From: Blastococcus sp. TBT05-19
GTDB lineage: Bacteria > Actinomycetota > Actinomycetes > Mycobacteriales > Geodermatophilaceae
Assembly (NCBI RefSeq): GCF_003319095.1
Contig: NZ_QOHI01000004.1
Location: 186,001-250,000 of the forward strand
Direction of reading: 5' to 3'
Length of the DNA stretch: 64,000 nt
The notes below the pieces were generated by a model, which searched no databases, was not told where the DNA came from, and worked only from the letters and a program-made list of their open reading frames with translations. Below are positions 17,017-25,797 of the stretch, one piece after another (the stretch's first letter is position 1; each line of letters opens with the position of its first letter). A program made the translations under genes and the position numbers.

Positions 17017-17925
17017 GTGGACCTGACCGGCAAGGTCGCCGTCGTCACCGGATCGGGCCGTGGCCTCGGCCTCGCCTACGCCACCGAGCTCGCCCGCGCG
17101 GGCGCCGCCGTCGTCGTCAACGACGTGGACGCCGACGTCGCGGAGGCCGCCGTGCGGACCATCACCGACGCCGGCGGCAGCGCCGTGGCCGAGGTGGTGG
17201 CCGTCGGCACCAGCGAGGCCGCGCAGGCCCTCGTGGACCGGGCCGTGACCGAGTTCGGACGGCTCGACGTCCTGGTGAACAACGCCGGCATCCTCCGCGA
17301 CACCACCGTGTGGAAGATGACCGACGAGCAGTTCGACGCCGTCATCACCACCCACCTGCGCGGCACCTTCACCTGCACCCGGGCCGCGGCCATCCGGATG
17401 CGCGAGCAGGGCGAGGGCGGCCGGATCATCTGCGTCGGCTCCCCCACCGGGCAGGTCGGCAACTTCGGGCAGACCAACTACGCCGCGGCCAAGGCCGGCA
17501 TCGTCGGCATGGTCCGCACCTGGGCCATGGAGCTGGCCCGCGCCGAGATCACGGTCAACGCCATCGTGCCGGTCGCCGCCACGGCCATGACCGAGACGGT
17601 GCCCTTCCTCCAGCCCTACATCAAGGCCCTGGAGACCGGCGGGCCCCTGGCGCAGTTCGGCCGCCAGCAGCTCAGCCTGGGCACCCCCCAGGACGCGGCC
17701 GGCGTCGTCGCGTTCCTCGCCTCCGACGCCGCCGCCGGCATCACCGGGCAGGCCATCGGTATCGGCGGGGACCGCCTGGCCCTGTGGTCGCACCCCGGCG
17801 AGGCCGTCGTCGAGCTGGCCGACGGCACCGGGTGGTCGGCCGACGCGGTCGCCGCGATCTGGCCGGAGAGGTTCGCCGCCGCGCAGCAGACGGTGGGCCA
17901 GCAGTTCCCGGAGCCCCCCAAGTGA
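17017..17925 (+). CDS. Short-chain dehydrogenase/reductase (17-beta-HSD4-like)
   Basis: A 302-residue SDR with the cofactor motif VVTGSGRGLGLAYA at the N-terminus, NNAGI near residue 88 and the catalytic Ser and Tyr-x3-Lys (Ser in CVGSPTG; NYAAAKAG, about residues 157-161). The C-terminal extension after IGIGGDRLALWSHP resembles the dehydrogenase part of peroxisomal multifunctional enzyme type 2, so it may oxidise a 3-hydroxyacyl-CoA. The start GTG at 17017 follows GAAGAGGAGCACCC. It is the first gene of a four-gene operon in which every junction is a four-base overlap. Confidence 0.9.
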   Translation: MDLTGKVAVVTGSGRGLGLAYATELARAGAAVVVNDVDADVAEAAVRTITDAGGSAVAEVVAVGTSEAAQALVDRAVTEFGRLDVLVNNAGILRDTTVWKMTDEQFDAVITTHLRGTFTCTRAAAIRMREQGEGGRIICVGSPTGQVGNFGQTNYAAAKAGIVGMVRTWAMELARAEITVNAIVPVAATAMTETVPFLQPYIKALETGGPLAQFGRQQLSLGTPQDAAGVVAFLASDAAAGITGQAIGIGGDRLALWSHPGEAVVELADGTGWSADAVAAIWPERFAAAQQTVGQQFPEPPK

Positions 17926-18812
17926 GCGTCCGACTGGACCTCGACGCCCTGGTCGCCATCGACGTGCACACCCACGTGCACGCCGACACCCACGGCCACC
18001 TGGCGCTGGACGACGAGCTCAACGCCGCGGCCTCGAAGTACTTCAAGGGCGACCCCTACGACCCGACGGTGCACGACATCGCCGCCGACTACCGCGAGAA
18101 GAAGATGGCCGCCGTCATCTTCACCGTGGACGCCGAGGCCGCCACGGGCCAGATGACCCTGTCGAACGAGGAGATCGCCGAGGCCGCGGCGGAGCACCCC
18201 GACGTGCTCATCCCGTTCGGCTCCATCGACCCCGCGCGCGGGGTCGCCGGCATCCGCGCCGCCCGCCGGCTGGTCACCGACCACGGGGTGCGGGGCTTCA
18301 AGTTCCACCCCAGCTTCCAGAACTTCGAGCCCAACGACCGGCGGCACTACCCGCTGTACGCAGAGCTGGAGAGCCTCGGGGTGCCGGCCCTGTTCCACAC
18401 CGGCCAGACCGGCATCGGCTCCGGGCTCCCGGGCGGGCGCGGCATCAAGCTGCGCTACTCCGACCCGATGCTGCTCGACGACGTCGCCGCCGACTTCCCC
18501 GGCCTGACGATCATCATGGCCCACCCCTCGGTGCCCTGGCAGGACTCGGCGATCGCCGTCGCCCAGCACAAAGCCAACGTCTACATCGACCTGTCCGGCT
18601 GGTCGCCCAAGTACTTCCCGCCGCAGCTGGTCCGGGCCGCGAACACGATGCTCCGGACGAAGGTGCTCTTCGGCTCGGACTACCCGCTGCTGCGCCCCGA
18701 GCGGTGGATCGCGGACTTCGAGCAGCTCGACATCCGCGACGAGGTCAAGCCGCTGATCATGAAGGAGAACGCGATCCGAGCGTTGAACCTCGACCCGACC
18801 GCCCCCCGATGA
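17922..18812 (+). CDS. Amidohydrolase-2 family metal-dependent hydrolase or decarboxylase
   Basis: A 296-residue TIM-barrel protein of the ACMSD/resorcylate-decarboxylase group: the metal motif HTHVH near residue 15, GVRGFKFHPSFQNFEPND, LFHTGQTGIGS, IIMAHPSVPWQ and the late aspartate in LFGSDYPLLRPERW. Such proteins hydrolyse or decarboxylate small aromatic or unsaturated acids. GTGA overlap with the SDR gene and ATGA overlap with the CoA ligase tie it to a CoA-dependent acid pathway. The substrate is unknown. Confidence 0.88.
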   Translation: MSVRLDLDALVAIDVHTHVHADTHGHLALDDELNAAASKYFKGDPYDPTVHDIAADYREKKMAAVIFTVDAEAATGQMTLSNEEIAEAAAEHPDVLIPFGSIDPARGVAGIRAARRLVTDHGVRGFKFHPSFQNFEPNDRRHYPLYAELESLGVPALFHTGQTGIGSGLPGGRGIKLRYSDPMLLDDVAADFPGLTIIMAHPSVPWQDSAIAVAQHKANVYIDLSGWSPKYFPPQLVRAANTMLRTKVLFGSDYPLLRPERWIADFEQLDIRDEVKPLIMKENAIRALNLDPTAPR

Positions 18813-20353
18813 GGAACGCGGGCCTGGGCTCCTGGCCCGAGCGCCGGCTGCGGATCTCGCCGCACCGGCCGGCCATCTGGTTCGAGGGCACGACCACCAC
18901 CCACGGCGAGTTCGCCCACCGCGTGCGGCGGGCGGCCTCGGCGCTGGAGGGGCTCGGCGTCCGGCGCGGGGACCGGGTCGCCTGGTTCGGCGCCAACCAC
19001 CCGGCCGCCCTGGAGGTGCTCTACGCCTGCGGGCAGCTCGGCGCGGTCTGGGTGCCGGTCAACGCCCGGTTCACCGTGCCGGAGGCCCGGTACGTGCTCG
19101 AGCACTCGGGCGCCACCGTGGTCGTGCACGGCCGCGAGCACGGGACGACGGCCGACGCCCTGCGCGAGCAGGTGCCGGCCGTCCGCCACTGGGTGGCCGG
19201 GGAGACGCCGCTCGAGGGGGGCGCAGGCTCCTCCGACTGGCAGCAGCTGCTCGCCGACGCCGACCCGGTGCTGCGCGACGAGCCCGTCACGCACGAGGAC
19301 CACTGCCTGATCATGTACACCTCGGGCACGACCGGCCGCCCCAAGGGCGCGGTCCTGACCCACGGCAACATGACCTGGTCGTGCCTCAACCAGATCCTCG
19401 GCTTCGACTTCACCCCCGACGAGCGCACCCTGGGCCTGGCGCCGCTGTTCCACATCGGGGGCCTCAACGGCACCCTGAACCCGACGCTGCTGCGCGGGGG
19501 CTGCGTGGTCCTGGTGCGCGGGTTCGACCCGCCGGAGACGCTCCGGGTGATCGTCGAGCAGCGGGTGACGTCGTTCTTCGCCGTCCCGACGATGCTCGAC
19601 GCGATCAGCCGGCAGCCGGGCTTCGACACCGTCGACCTCTCCGCCCTGCGCACCATCGGCGCCGCGGGCGCCCCGCTCCCCCTCCCCCTGCTGCACACCT
19701 GGCTGGACCGCGGGATCACCGTCCAGCAGGCGTACGGCATGACGGAGTCCGCGCCGGCCGGCACGGCGCTGGACAGCGCCGACGCCGTGGCGAAGGTGGG
19801 CTCGGCCGGGAAGTCGCAGTTCTTCGTCGACGTCCGCGTGGTCCGCCCCGACGGCTCCGAGTGCGAGCCCGGGGAGATCGGCGAGGTGGTGCTGTCCGGG
19901 CCGAACATCATGGCCGGCTACTGGAACGCCCCGGAGGCCACCGAGGCCGCGATCGTCGACGGCTGGTACCACTCCGGCGACGCGGGCTCGACCGACGAGG
20001 ACGGCTACCTCTACATCCGCGACCGCTACAAGGACATGATCATCTCCGGCGGCGAGAACGTGTACCCCGCCGAGATCGAGTCCGCGCTCCTCGAGCTGCC
20101 CGAGGTGCTCGAGGCCGCCGTCATCGGCGTCCCGGACGAGAAGTGGGGCGAGGTCGGCCTGGCCGTCGTCGTCCCCGCTCCCGGGTCGTCCGAGGACCCC
20201 GAGGCGATCCGCACCGCCCTCCGGGAGCGGCTGGCCGGCTTCAAGGTGCCGCGCCACGTCGAGTTCGTCGACGCCCTGCCCAAGACCGCCACCGGCAAGA
20301 TCCGCAAGCCCGACCTGCGGAACCGTTTCACCCCCACCGAGGAGCCCGCATGA
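18809..20353 (+). CDS. Long-chain-type acyl-CoA synthetase (FadD/MenE-like)
   Basis: A 514-residue adenylate-forming ligase. It shows the P-loop CLIMYTSGTTGRPKGAVLTHG (the key part TSGTTGRPKG, about residue 171), the VQQAYGMTESAP acyl-binding motif, GWYHSGDAGSTDEDGYLYI, the hinge RYKDMIISGGENVYPAEIE and the catalytic C-terminal lysine in LPKTATGKIRK. It would activate a carboxylic acid with ATP and CoA. It is the third gene of the MarR-controlled operon. With SDR and MaoC it gives three of the activities of a beta-oxidation-like route; no acyl-CoA dehydrogenase or thiolase is adjacent. Confidence 0.92.
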   Translation: MRNAGLGSWPERRLRISPHRPAIWFEGTTTTHGEFAHRVRRAASALEGLGVRRGDRVAWFGANHPAALEVLYACGQLGAVWVPVNARFTVPEARYVLEHSGATVVVHGREHGTTADALREQVPAVRHWVAGETPLEGGAGSSDWQQLLADADPVLRDEPVTHEDHCLIMYTSGTTGRPKGAVLTHGNMTWSCLNQILGFDFTPDERTLGLAPLFHIGGLNGTLNPTLLRGGCVVLVRGFDPPETLRVIVEQRVTSFFAVPTMLDAISRQPGFDTVDLSALRTIGAAGAPLPLPLLHTWLDRGITVQQAYGMTESAPAGTALDSADAVAKVGSAGKSQFFVDVRVVRPDGSECEPGEIGEVVLSGPNIMAGYWNAPEATEAAIVDGWYHSGDAGSTDEDGYLYIRDRYKDMIISGGENVYPAEIESALLELPEVLEAAVIGVPDEKWGEVGLAVVVPAPGSSEDPEAIRTALRERLAGFKVPRHVEFVDALPKTATGKIRKPDLRNRFTPTEEPA

Positions 20354-20808
20354 CCAGCACCACGACCACGATCGCCGAGCTGCCCTCCCTGGTCGGCACC
20401 GAGCTCGGCACCAGCGACTGGGTGGAGGTGACCCAGGAGCGGGTGAACCTCTTCGCCGACGCCACCGGCGACCACCAGTGGATCCACGTCGACGTCGAGC
20501 GCGCCAAGGCGGAGAGCCCGTTCGGGGGCCCGATCGGCCACGGCTACCTCACGCTGTCGCTGCTCATCCCGATGTGGTCGGAGGTGCTGGTCGTCACCGA
20601 CATGAAGATGGGCGTCAACTACGGGCTGAACAAGGTCCGCTTCCCCTCCCCCGTGCCGGTCGGCTCCAAGCTGCGCGTCACCGCCACGCTCAAGGACGTC
20701 GAGGAGATCTCCGGCGGTCTGCAGCTCACCGCCACCGCCGTCATCGAGGCCGAGGGCGCCGCCAAGCCGGTCTGCATCGCCGAGCCGGTCTTCCGCTTCT
20801 ACGGCTGA
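20350..20808 (+). CDS. MaoC-family (R)-specific enoyl-CoA hydratase
   Basis: A 152-residue hot-dog-fold hydratase. The hydratase motif is clear: VNLFADATGDHQWIHVDVERAKAESPFGGPIGHGYLTLSL (catalytic Asp and His in the DxxxxH block near residue 42). Members hydrate 2-enoyl-CoA to the (R)-3-hydroxy form. Its start overlaps the CoA ligase stop (ATGA), making it the last gene of the operon. Its 3' end overlaps the convergent TIGR03084 gene by ten bases. Confidence 0.92.
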   Translation: MTSTTTTIAELPSLVGTELGTSDWVEVTQERVNLFADATGDHQWIHVDVERAKAESPFGGPIGHGYLTLSLLIPMWSEVLVVTDMKMGVNYGLNKVRFPSPVPVGSKLRVTATLKDVEEISGGLQLTATAVIEAEGAAKPVCIAEPVFRFYG

Positions 20809-21611
20809 CGCCGCCCGGCCCCGCGGGGGGCGCCCGCCGGCGGGCGGTCGGCACCCGCGGGGCCGGCGAACGCCTGCGCGACGTCGAGCCACCGGTCGGC
20901 CTCCCCGCCGGTGGCCTCGAGCGCCAGGTCGTCGCGGTGCCGCCGGCGGGTCACCCGCAGGCAGAAGTCCAGCGCCGGCCCGGTGACCCGCTGCGCGGCG
21001 TCGTCCGGCCCCCACGTCCAGACCGGACCGTCGGGCGCGGTGAGCTCGACGCGGAACGGCTCCGCCGGAGGCGTCAGCCCGTGCTGCGCGAAGGCGAAGT
21101 CCCGGGTGCGGACGCCGAGGTGCGCCACGTGCCGCAGCCGGCCGGAGACCAGGACCGGCAGCCCGAGTGCGTCGGTCACGTCCACCCCGTGCGCCCAGGT
21201 CTCCATCAGCCGGGCGGTGGCCATCGACGCCGCCTTCATCGGCGGACCGAACCACGGGAAGCGGTCCTCCCCGGCCGCGCCGAGCGCCTCGGCGAGCGCC
21301 GTCCGGCCGGTCCGCCAGCGCTCGAGCAGCAGGGCCGGCGCGGTCGCGGCGCCCGCACGGGCCTCGTCGTCCACCAGGGTGTCGAGCCGGTCGAGCACCG
21401 CGGACAGGGCGGTGCCGAACGCCGCCGGATCGGTGACCGCGAGCAGTGCCTGCCGGTCGGTCCCCTCGAGGTGGGCGATCGTGTGCGCGATCGTCCAGCC
21501 CTCGGCGGGGGTCGCCGTCGTCCAGGCGGCCTCGTCCAGCCCGGCGACGACGGCGTCGAGCGCGTCACCCTCCGCGGTCAGGTCCGCGAGCAGCGATGCC
21601 CGGTCCGCCAT
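20799..21611 (-). CDS. TIGR03084-type DinB/MDMPI-fold metal-binding protein
   Basis: A 270-residue actinobacterial protein. The N-terminal four-helix mycothiol-dependent maleylpyruvate isomerase / DinB domain shows GWTIAHTIAHLEGTDRQALL (metal-ligand His near residue 45) and METWAHGVDVTDALG (second His). The C-terminal part (FRVELTAPDGPVWTWGPDDAAQRVTGPALDFCLRVTRR) is the SCP-like half typical of TIGR03084. Members may use mycothiol as cofactor, but no reaction is established for this subgroup. It stands alone, convergent with the MaoC gene. Confidence 0.85.
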   Translation of the reverse strand: MADRASLLADLTAEGDALDAVVAGLDEAAWTTATPAEGWTIAHTIAHLEGTDRQALLAVTDPAAFGTALSAVLDRLDTLVDDEARAGAATAPALLLERWRTGRTALAEALGAAGEDRFPWFGPPMKAASMATARLMETWAHGVDVTDALGLPVLVSGRLRHVAHLGVRTRDFAFAQHGLTPPAEPFRVELTAPDGPVWTWGPDDAAQRVTGPALDFCLRVTRRRHRDDLALEATGGEADRWLDVAQAFAGPAGADRPPAGAPRGAGRRQP

Positions 21612-21641
21612 GCCTGCCTCCCGTCGCTCCTGGTCAGCGCC

Positions 21642-22550
21642 TCACGCGCCGGTGGTCAGACCCTCCCGCAGCTCGCCCATGGCGTGCGTCAGGCCCACCC
21701 GGGGCGTCCAGCCCCATCCGCGCGCCCGGTCGGTGCGCAGCTGCCCGGTCCACACCGGCTCGTCGGTCCACTCGGGCTCGATGCCCAGCGCGCCGGTGAC
21801 CGTGCCGACGTAGTCCCGGAGCGTGGCCGGCTCCCCCGCCACGATGACCGGGGTCGTGGCTCCGGCCACCGGCCCCCGCGCCGGGTCGTCGGAGGTGGCG
21901 ACGGCGCCGGTGGCGACGTCGGCGACCAGGGCCGCCAGGTCGTCGACGTGCACCCAGGCGAAGGTCTGCGCGGGGTTGGCCTTCCGGTCGCCGTCGCGGA
22001 TCGCCCGCGGGCGCAGCGTGTTCCAGACCGACGTCTCGCCGGCGCCCAGGATCGCCGGCGGGCGGACCAGCACGGTCGTGAGCCCCTCGACCTGCGCGAG
22101 CGCGGCGTCGGCGGCGTTCTTGGTGTCGGGGTAGGCGCCGCTGCCCTCGGGCAGCAGCGCCCCGTCCTCGGCCACGTCCCCGATGCCGTGCGAGCGGTCG
22201 TAGACCCCGGCCGTGGACACGTGCACGAGCCGGCCGACCCCCGCGTCCCGGGCCGCCCGGGCCAGCGCGGCCGTGCCCTCCGCGCCCACCCGGTGCTGCT
22301 CCTCCCGCGAGGAGCCCATCGGGTGGACGGTCGTGACGACCGCGTCGGCGCCCCGGGTCACCGTGCGGGCGAACTCCTCGTCGGCGAACTCCCCCACGTG
22401 CTCGGTGACGCCGTCGAGCGCAGGGGCACCGCCGGCGCGGCGCACGACGGCGCGCACCTGCGCCGACCGCTCGGCCAGCGCCCGGCACACCGCCGCGCCC
22501 ACGAGTCCGTTCGCACCGGTCACCACGACGACGGGAGAGGGAGCTGCCAT
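21642..22550 (-). CDS. NAD-dependent epimerase/dehydratase family protein
   Basis: A 302-residue extended SDR with the N-terminal nucleotide motif VVVTGANGLVGAAVCRAL (GxxGxxG), the RLVHVSTAGVYD strand and YPDTKNAADAA, where a Tyr-x3-Lys pair is preserved, followed by VRPPAILGAGE. Related proteins reduce or epimerise nucleotide sugars or act as isoflavone-reductase-like enzymes. ATG 22550 is chosen; a GTG three codons upstream is possible. It lies 30 bases downstream of the TIGR03084 gene on the same strand. No specific substrate can be given. Confidence 0.85.
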   Translation of the reverse strand: MAAPSPVVVVTGANGLVGAAVCRALAERSAQVRAVVRRAGGAPALDGVTEHVGEFADEEFARTVTRGADAVVTTVHPMGSSREEQHRVGAEGTAALARAARDAGVGRLVHVSTAGVYDRSHGIGDVAEDGALLPEGSGAYPDTKNAADAALAQVEGLTTVLVRPPAILGAGETSVWNTLRPRAIRDGDRKANPAQTFAWVHVDDLAALVADVATGAVATSDDPARGPVAGATTPVIVAGEPATLRDYVGTVTGALGIEPEWTDEPVWTGQLRTDRARGWGWTPRVGLTHAMGELREGLTTGA

Positions 22551-22601
22551 GGGCCCCACCCTGCCAGCGGCCGGGCGGCCGCGCCCACCACGGGCCGGGC
22601 G

Positions 22602-23063
22602 TCAGCCGGAGAAGACGCCCTTCACCTTGTCCGCGAGGCTCTGCTGCCCGCCGGGTGCCGCGCCGATCTGCTGCATGATGCCGAGCTCGTCGGTGCTGCC
22701 CCACCGCTCCACGATCTGGCCGTTCTCGAACCGGCCGATCTGCAGCCCCCGGACCTCGATGCGCTCGCCGGTCGGGGCCACGCCCTGGAACTCGCCCCGG
22801 TGCGTGCCGGTCAGCGTGTAGGCGAAGGCGATCTTGTCGTCGTCGACCACGTTCACGGCGGGCTCGAGGTGCGCGTCGGGGAACGCGGTCGTGAGGGTGC
22901 GGAAGAAGCTGCGGAAACCCTCGCGGCCCGGCCCCTGCCCCGGCGCGGGGTCGTGGTCGACCGCGTCGACGGCGAACAGCGTGTCCACGAATGCGTCGAT
23001 CTCGCCGTTGTTGAGCAGGGCCGCGGCCCGCTCCTGGGTGGAGGTGTTCAGTTCAGCGCTCAT
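22602..23063 (-). CDS. SnoaL-like ester cyclase family protein
   Basis: A 153-residue NTF2-fold protein with the SnoaL/ester-cyclase pattern: NNGEIDAFVDTLFAVDAVDHDPAPGQGPGREGF (VDHDP block near residue 37), FRTLTTAFPDAHLEP and a late GRFENGQIVERWGSTDELGIMQQIG. SnoaL enzymes close rings in polyketide synthesis, but most stand-alone actinobacterial homologues are of unknown role. There is no polyketide cluster here. It follows the epimerase gene at a distance of about 50 bases on the same strand. Confidence 0.85.
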   Translation of the reverse strand: MSAELNTSTQERAAALLNNGEIDAFVDTLFAVDAVDHDPAPGQGPGREGFRSFFRTLTTAFPDAHLEPAVNVVDDDKIAFAYTLTGTHRGEFQGVAPTGERIEVRGLQIGRFENGQIVERWGSTDELGIMQQIGAAPGGQQSLADKVKGVFSG

Positions 23064-23105
23064 CGTTCGGCGCTACCCGACTCCCTCGCACCGGAACCCG
23101 GCTGG

Positions 23106-23678
23106 TCAGTCTTCTTCCTCGCGGGCCTTCTCGATCCGCTCGAGCACCGTCTTGCGGCCCTTGCCGAGCTCCTTCTCGGCGCGCTCGGCGCGGTCGAGCT
23201 GCGACGTCCCGTGCATCCGGTCGACGCGGTTCCGCGCCTCCGGTGCCGGGACGTCGATGATCTCCGCGGCCGCGCGCGCCTCCTTCGCTGCCTGCGGATT
23301 GGGCACGTGCTGCTCGTCGGCGCCCTTCTTCTCGCGGTCGGTCGCCCGCCGCTCCTCGTCGGTGAGCAGCTGCCAGGCGGCGTCGGGCAGGTACCGGCTC
23401 GTGCCGTCCCCGTGGCGCGCACGCGCGTCGCCGTCGGCGGTGCGCCAGTCCTGCTCTGTCCACTCGGCGAGGTGCTGCTGCGCCTCGGTGCGCTCGCCGG
23501 CGTGCACGTAGCCGCCGCCGGCCTTCTCGTACTCCGCCGTCAGCAGCTGGCTCTTGCGGGCGCTCCACTGCCCGGGGCGCCCACCCCGGTCGCCCGCCTT
23601 GATCTCCTCCAAGAGCTGCGCCCGTAGCTCGGGCTCGGTGTAGTCGTCGGCGTAGTCCCCGGCCGTCTTCCCGCTCAT
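23106..23678 (-). CDS. DUF5872-domain protein
   Basis: A 190-residue very hydrophilic protein. Residues 13-55 (YTEPELRAQLLEEIKAGDRGG then RPGQWSARKSQLLTAEYEKAGGGY) match the DUF5872 domain, a short lysine/glycine-rich module found in small proteins of soil bacteria. The rest is charged and helix-prone, ending in a Lys/Glu-rich tail (KGRKTVLERIEKAREEED). The function is unknown; composition suggests a nucleic-acid- or stress-associated role, which is speculation. ATG at 23678. Confidence 0.75.
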   Translation of the reverse strand: MSGKTAGDYADDYTEPELRAQLLEEIKAGDRGGRPGQWSARKSQLLTAEYEKAGGGYVHAGERTEAQQHLAEWTEQDWRTADGDARARHGDGTSRYLPDAAWQLLTDEERRATDREKKGADEQHVPNPQAAKEARAAAEIIDVPAPEARNRVDRMHGTSQLDRAERAEKELGKGRKTVLERIEKAREEED

Positions 23679-23721
23679 GGCGACCGCGGTACCCGCGGGT
23701 GAGGACGGGCGCGCAGGGTCC

Positions 23722-24468
23722 TCAGCCGCCTCCGGCGAGGTCCTCCAGGGCGGCCAGCAGGGCAGGCCAGGCGGCGCTCGCCGGGTCGATCACCGCGAAG
23801 TGCCCGCCGTCGACCCGGGTGAGCACGGCCGCCGGGTGCCGCCGCAGGTAGGACTCGCTCACCTGCACCGGCACGATGTCGTCCGCGGTCCCGTGCACGA
23901 TCCGCACCGCTCCCGCCGGCGCCGGCAGCCGCACGGGGTCCAGGTCGGGCCGCGCCGCCGCGTCCCCGCCCAGGAAGGCGGTCACGGCGCCGTCGCCCAG
24001 CCCCAGCGACTGCGCCAGCCCGAGGTCGGCCGCCGGCGCCAGGGCCAGCACGCCGACCGGCACGTGCGGGGGTTCCAGCGTCGCCGCGGCCAGCAGGGCC
24101 AGGTGCCCGCCGGCGGAGTGCCCGCCGACCACGACCGGCCGGCCGGCGAGCTCCGGCCGGTCGGCCACCGCCCGCACGGCCGCGCGGACGTCGTCCACGG
24201 TCAGGTCCGGCCGGCCGGGCACCCGCCGGTACTCCGGCGCCACCGTCGGCCACCCGGCCGCGGCCAGCGCCTCGGTCATCGGCCGCACGTGCAGCCGGTC
24301 GAACTGCGGGCGCCAGAAGCCGCCGTGCAGGAGCACCAGGACCGGCCGGGCGGCCGGTCCGGAGGCGAACCGGACGTCGGCCACCTGCTCGTCGGCCGGC
24401 CCGTAGCGGACGACGACGTCGGGAGGGGACGCGGGCCGGCTCAGCACCGACCGGTCCTCGGCGGCCAT
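23722..24468 (-). CDS. Alpha/beta hydrolase, likely kynurenine formamidase
   Basis: A 248-residue alpha/beta hydrolase with HGGFWR (oxyanion hole, about residue 41), the nucleophile elbow GGHSAGGHLAL, an acid in GTADDIVP and the catalytic His in VDGGHFAV. This is the layout of the HGGxW-type kynurenine formamidases (N-formylkynurenine to kynurenine plus formate). It is divergent from kynU, 84 bases apart, which supports that role. The start ATG at 24468 is the only good one; the ribosome site is weak. A general esterase remains possible. Confidence 0.8.
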   Translation of the reverse strand: MAAEDRSVLSRPASPPDVVVRYGPADEQVADVRFASGPAARPVLVLLHGGFWRPQFDRLHVRPMTEALAAAGWPTVAPEYRRVPGRPDLTVDDVRAAVRAVADRPELAGRPVVVGGHSAGGHLALLAAATLEPPHVPVGVLALAPAADLGLAQSLGLGDGAVTAFLGGDAAARPDLDPVRLPAPAGAVRIVHGTADDIVPVQVSESYLRRHPAAVLTRVDGGHFAVIDPASAAWPALLAALEDLAGGG

Positions 24469-24540
24469 CAGGTGCTCGTCGATCGGCGGGAACGCATGCG
24501 TCAGTCCTACTCGACCGGCGGGCGGCGCACCGGTCGGCGA

Positions 24541-24552
24541 TAGCGTGCGCCC
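24541..24552 (+). promoter_or_regulatory. -10 element giving a leaderless kynU mRNA
   Basis: TAGCGT at 24541-24546 followed by six bases and then the GTG start at 24553. There is no Shine-Dalgarno sequence before the GTG, so transcription probably begins at the start codon itself. No clear -35 box is seen. Confidence 0.5.
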
Positions 24553-25797
24553 GTGACCGAGCACCCTCGGCTCCCGCGGGAGCTCGTCGAGCGCGCCGCC
24601 GAGCTGGACGGGCGCGACCCGCTGGCCGCCTTCCGGTCGGAGTTCGTGCTGCCCGGGAGCGTGCTCGCCTACCTCGACGGCAACTCGCTGGGCCGTCCGC
24701 TCCGGGTCACCGCCGGGCGGCTGTCCCGGTTCGTCGAGGACGAGTGGGGCGAGCGGCTGATCCGCGCCTGGGACGAGCAGTGGCTCGACCGCCCCACCGC
24801 CGTCGGCGACCTGATCGGCCGCACCGTGCTCGGCGCCGCCGCCGGTCAGACCGTCGTGGCCGACTCGACCACGGTGCTGCTCTACAAGCTCGTCCGGGCA
24901 GCGGTGGACGCCCGCCCCGACCGCCGGGAGATCGTCGCCGACACGGAGAACTTCCCGACCGACCGGTACGTCCTCACCGCGGTGGCGGCCGAGACCGGGC
25001 GCACCGTCCGCTGGATCGAGCCGGACCCGGCCGCCGGCGTCGAGCTGACCGAGGTCGAGGAGGTGCTCGGCGACCAGACGGCGCTGGTGGTGCTCAGCCA
25101 CGTCGCCTACAAGTCCGCGCACCTCGCCGACCTGCCCGGCATCACGGCCGCGGCCCACCGCGCCGGTGCCCTGGTGCTCTGGGACCTCTGCCACTCGGCC
25201 GGCGTCGTCGACGTGCAGCTGGACACCGCCGACGTCGACCTGGCCGTGGGCTGCAGCTACAAGTTCCTGAACGGCGGCCCGGGGGCGCCCGCGTTCGGCT
25301 ACGTGGCCCGGCGGCTGCACGACGAGCTCGTGCAGCCGATCCCCGGGTGGATGGGGCACGCCGAGCCGTTCGCCATGGGCCCGGACTACGTGCCGGCGAC
25401 GGGCATCCGCCGGTTCCTCAGCGGCACGCCGCCGATCCTGTCGATGATCCCCGTCGAGGACATGCTGACCCTGGTCGGGCGGGCCGGCATGCCCGCCGTC
25501 CGGGAGAAGTCGGTGCTGCTGACCGGCTACGCGATCGCGGTCGCCGACGAGGTGCTCGGCCCCCTCGGGGTCACGGTCGCCTCCCCGCGCGACCCCGGTC
25601 GCCGCGCCGGGCACGTCACGCTCGAGCACGACGCCATGCGGGCCGTCGTCGACGAGCTGTGGCGCCGGGGCGTCGTCCCGGACTTCCGGCGGCCCCGCGG
25701 CCTCCGGCTCGGCCTCTCCCCGCTGAGCACGAGCTTCGCGGAGCTGGCGACCGCGCTGGCGCACGTCGAGCAGCTCATCCGGACGCGGACCGGCTGA
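24553..25797 (+). CDS. kynU: Kynureninase
   Basis: A 414-residue PLP enzyme cleaving kynurenine to anthranilate and alanine. Family landmarks: AYLDGNSLGRP near residue 35, DEWGERLIRAWDEQWL, the PLP-phosphate region VVADSTTVLLYKL, LWDLCHSAGVVDVQL with the cofactor aspartate, and the PLP lysine in CSYKFLNGGPGAPAF (about residue 237). Length matches bacterial kynureninases (about 410). Start GTG at 24553, likely leaderless. Tryptophan 2,3-dioxygenase is not in the window. The 3' end overlaps the next, convergent gene by 23 bases. Confidence 0.95.
   Translation: MTEHPRLPRELVERAAELDGRDPLAAFRSEFVLPGSVLAYLDGNSLGRPLRVTAGRLSRFVEDEWGERLIRAWDEQWLDRPTAVGDLIGRTVLGAAAGQTVVADSTTVLLYKLVRAAVDARPDRREIVADTENFPTDRYVLTAVAAETGRTVRWIEPDPAAGVELTEVEEVLGDQTALVVLSHVAYKSAHLADLPGITAAAHRAGALVLWDLCHSAGVVDVQLDTADVDLAVGCSYKFLNGGPGAPAFGYVARRLHDELVQPIPGWMGHAEPFAMGPDYVPATGIRRFLSGTPPILSMIPVEDMLTLVGRAGMPAVREKSVLLTGYAIAVADEVLGPLGVTVASPRDPGRRAGHVTLEHDAMRAVVDELWRRGVVPDFRRPRGLRLGLSPLSTSFAELATALAHVEQLIRTRTG

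Noticed and set aside
20478-23627. A plus-strand frame open for 1049 codons through MaoC and the opposite genes
   Set aside because: It runs out of frame through MaoC and antisense to four well supported genes, with no ribosome site or domain.
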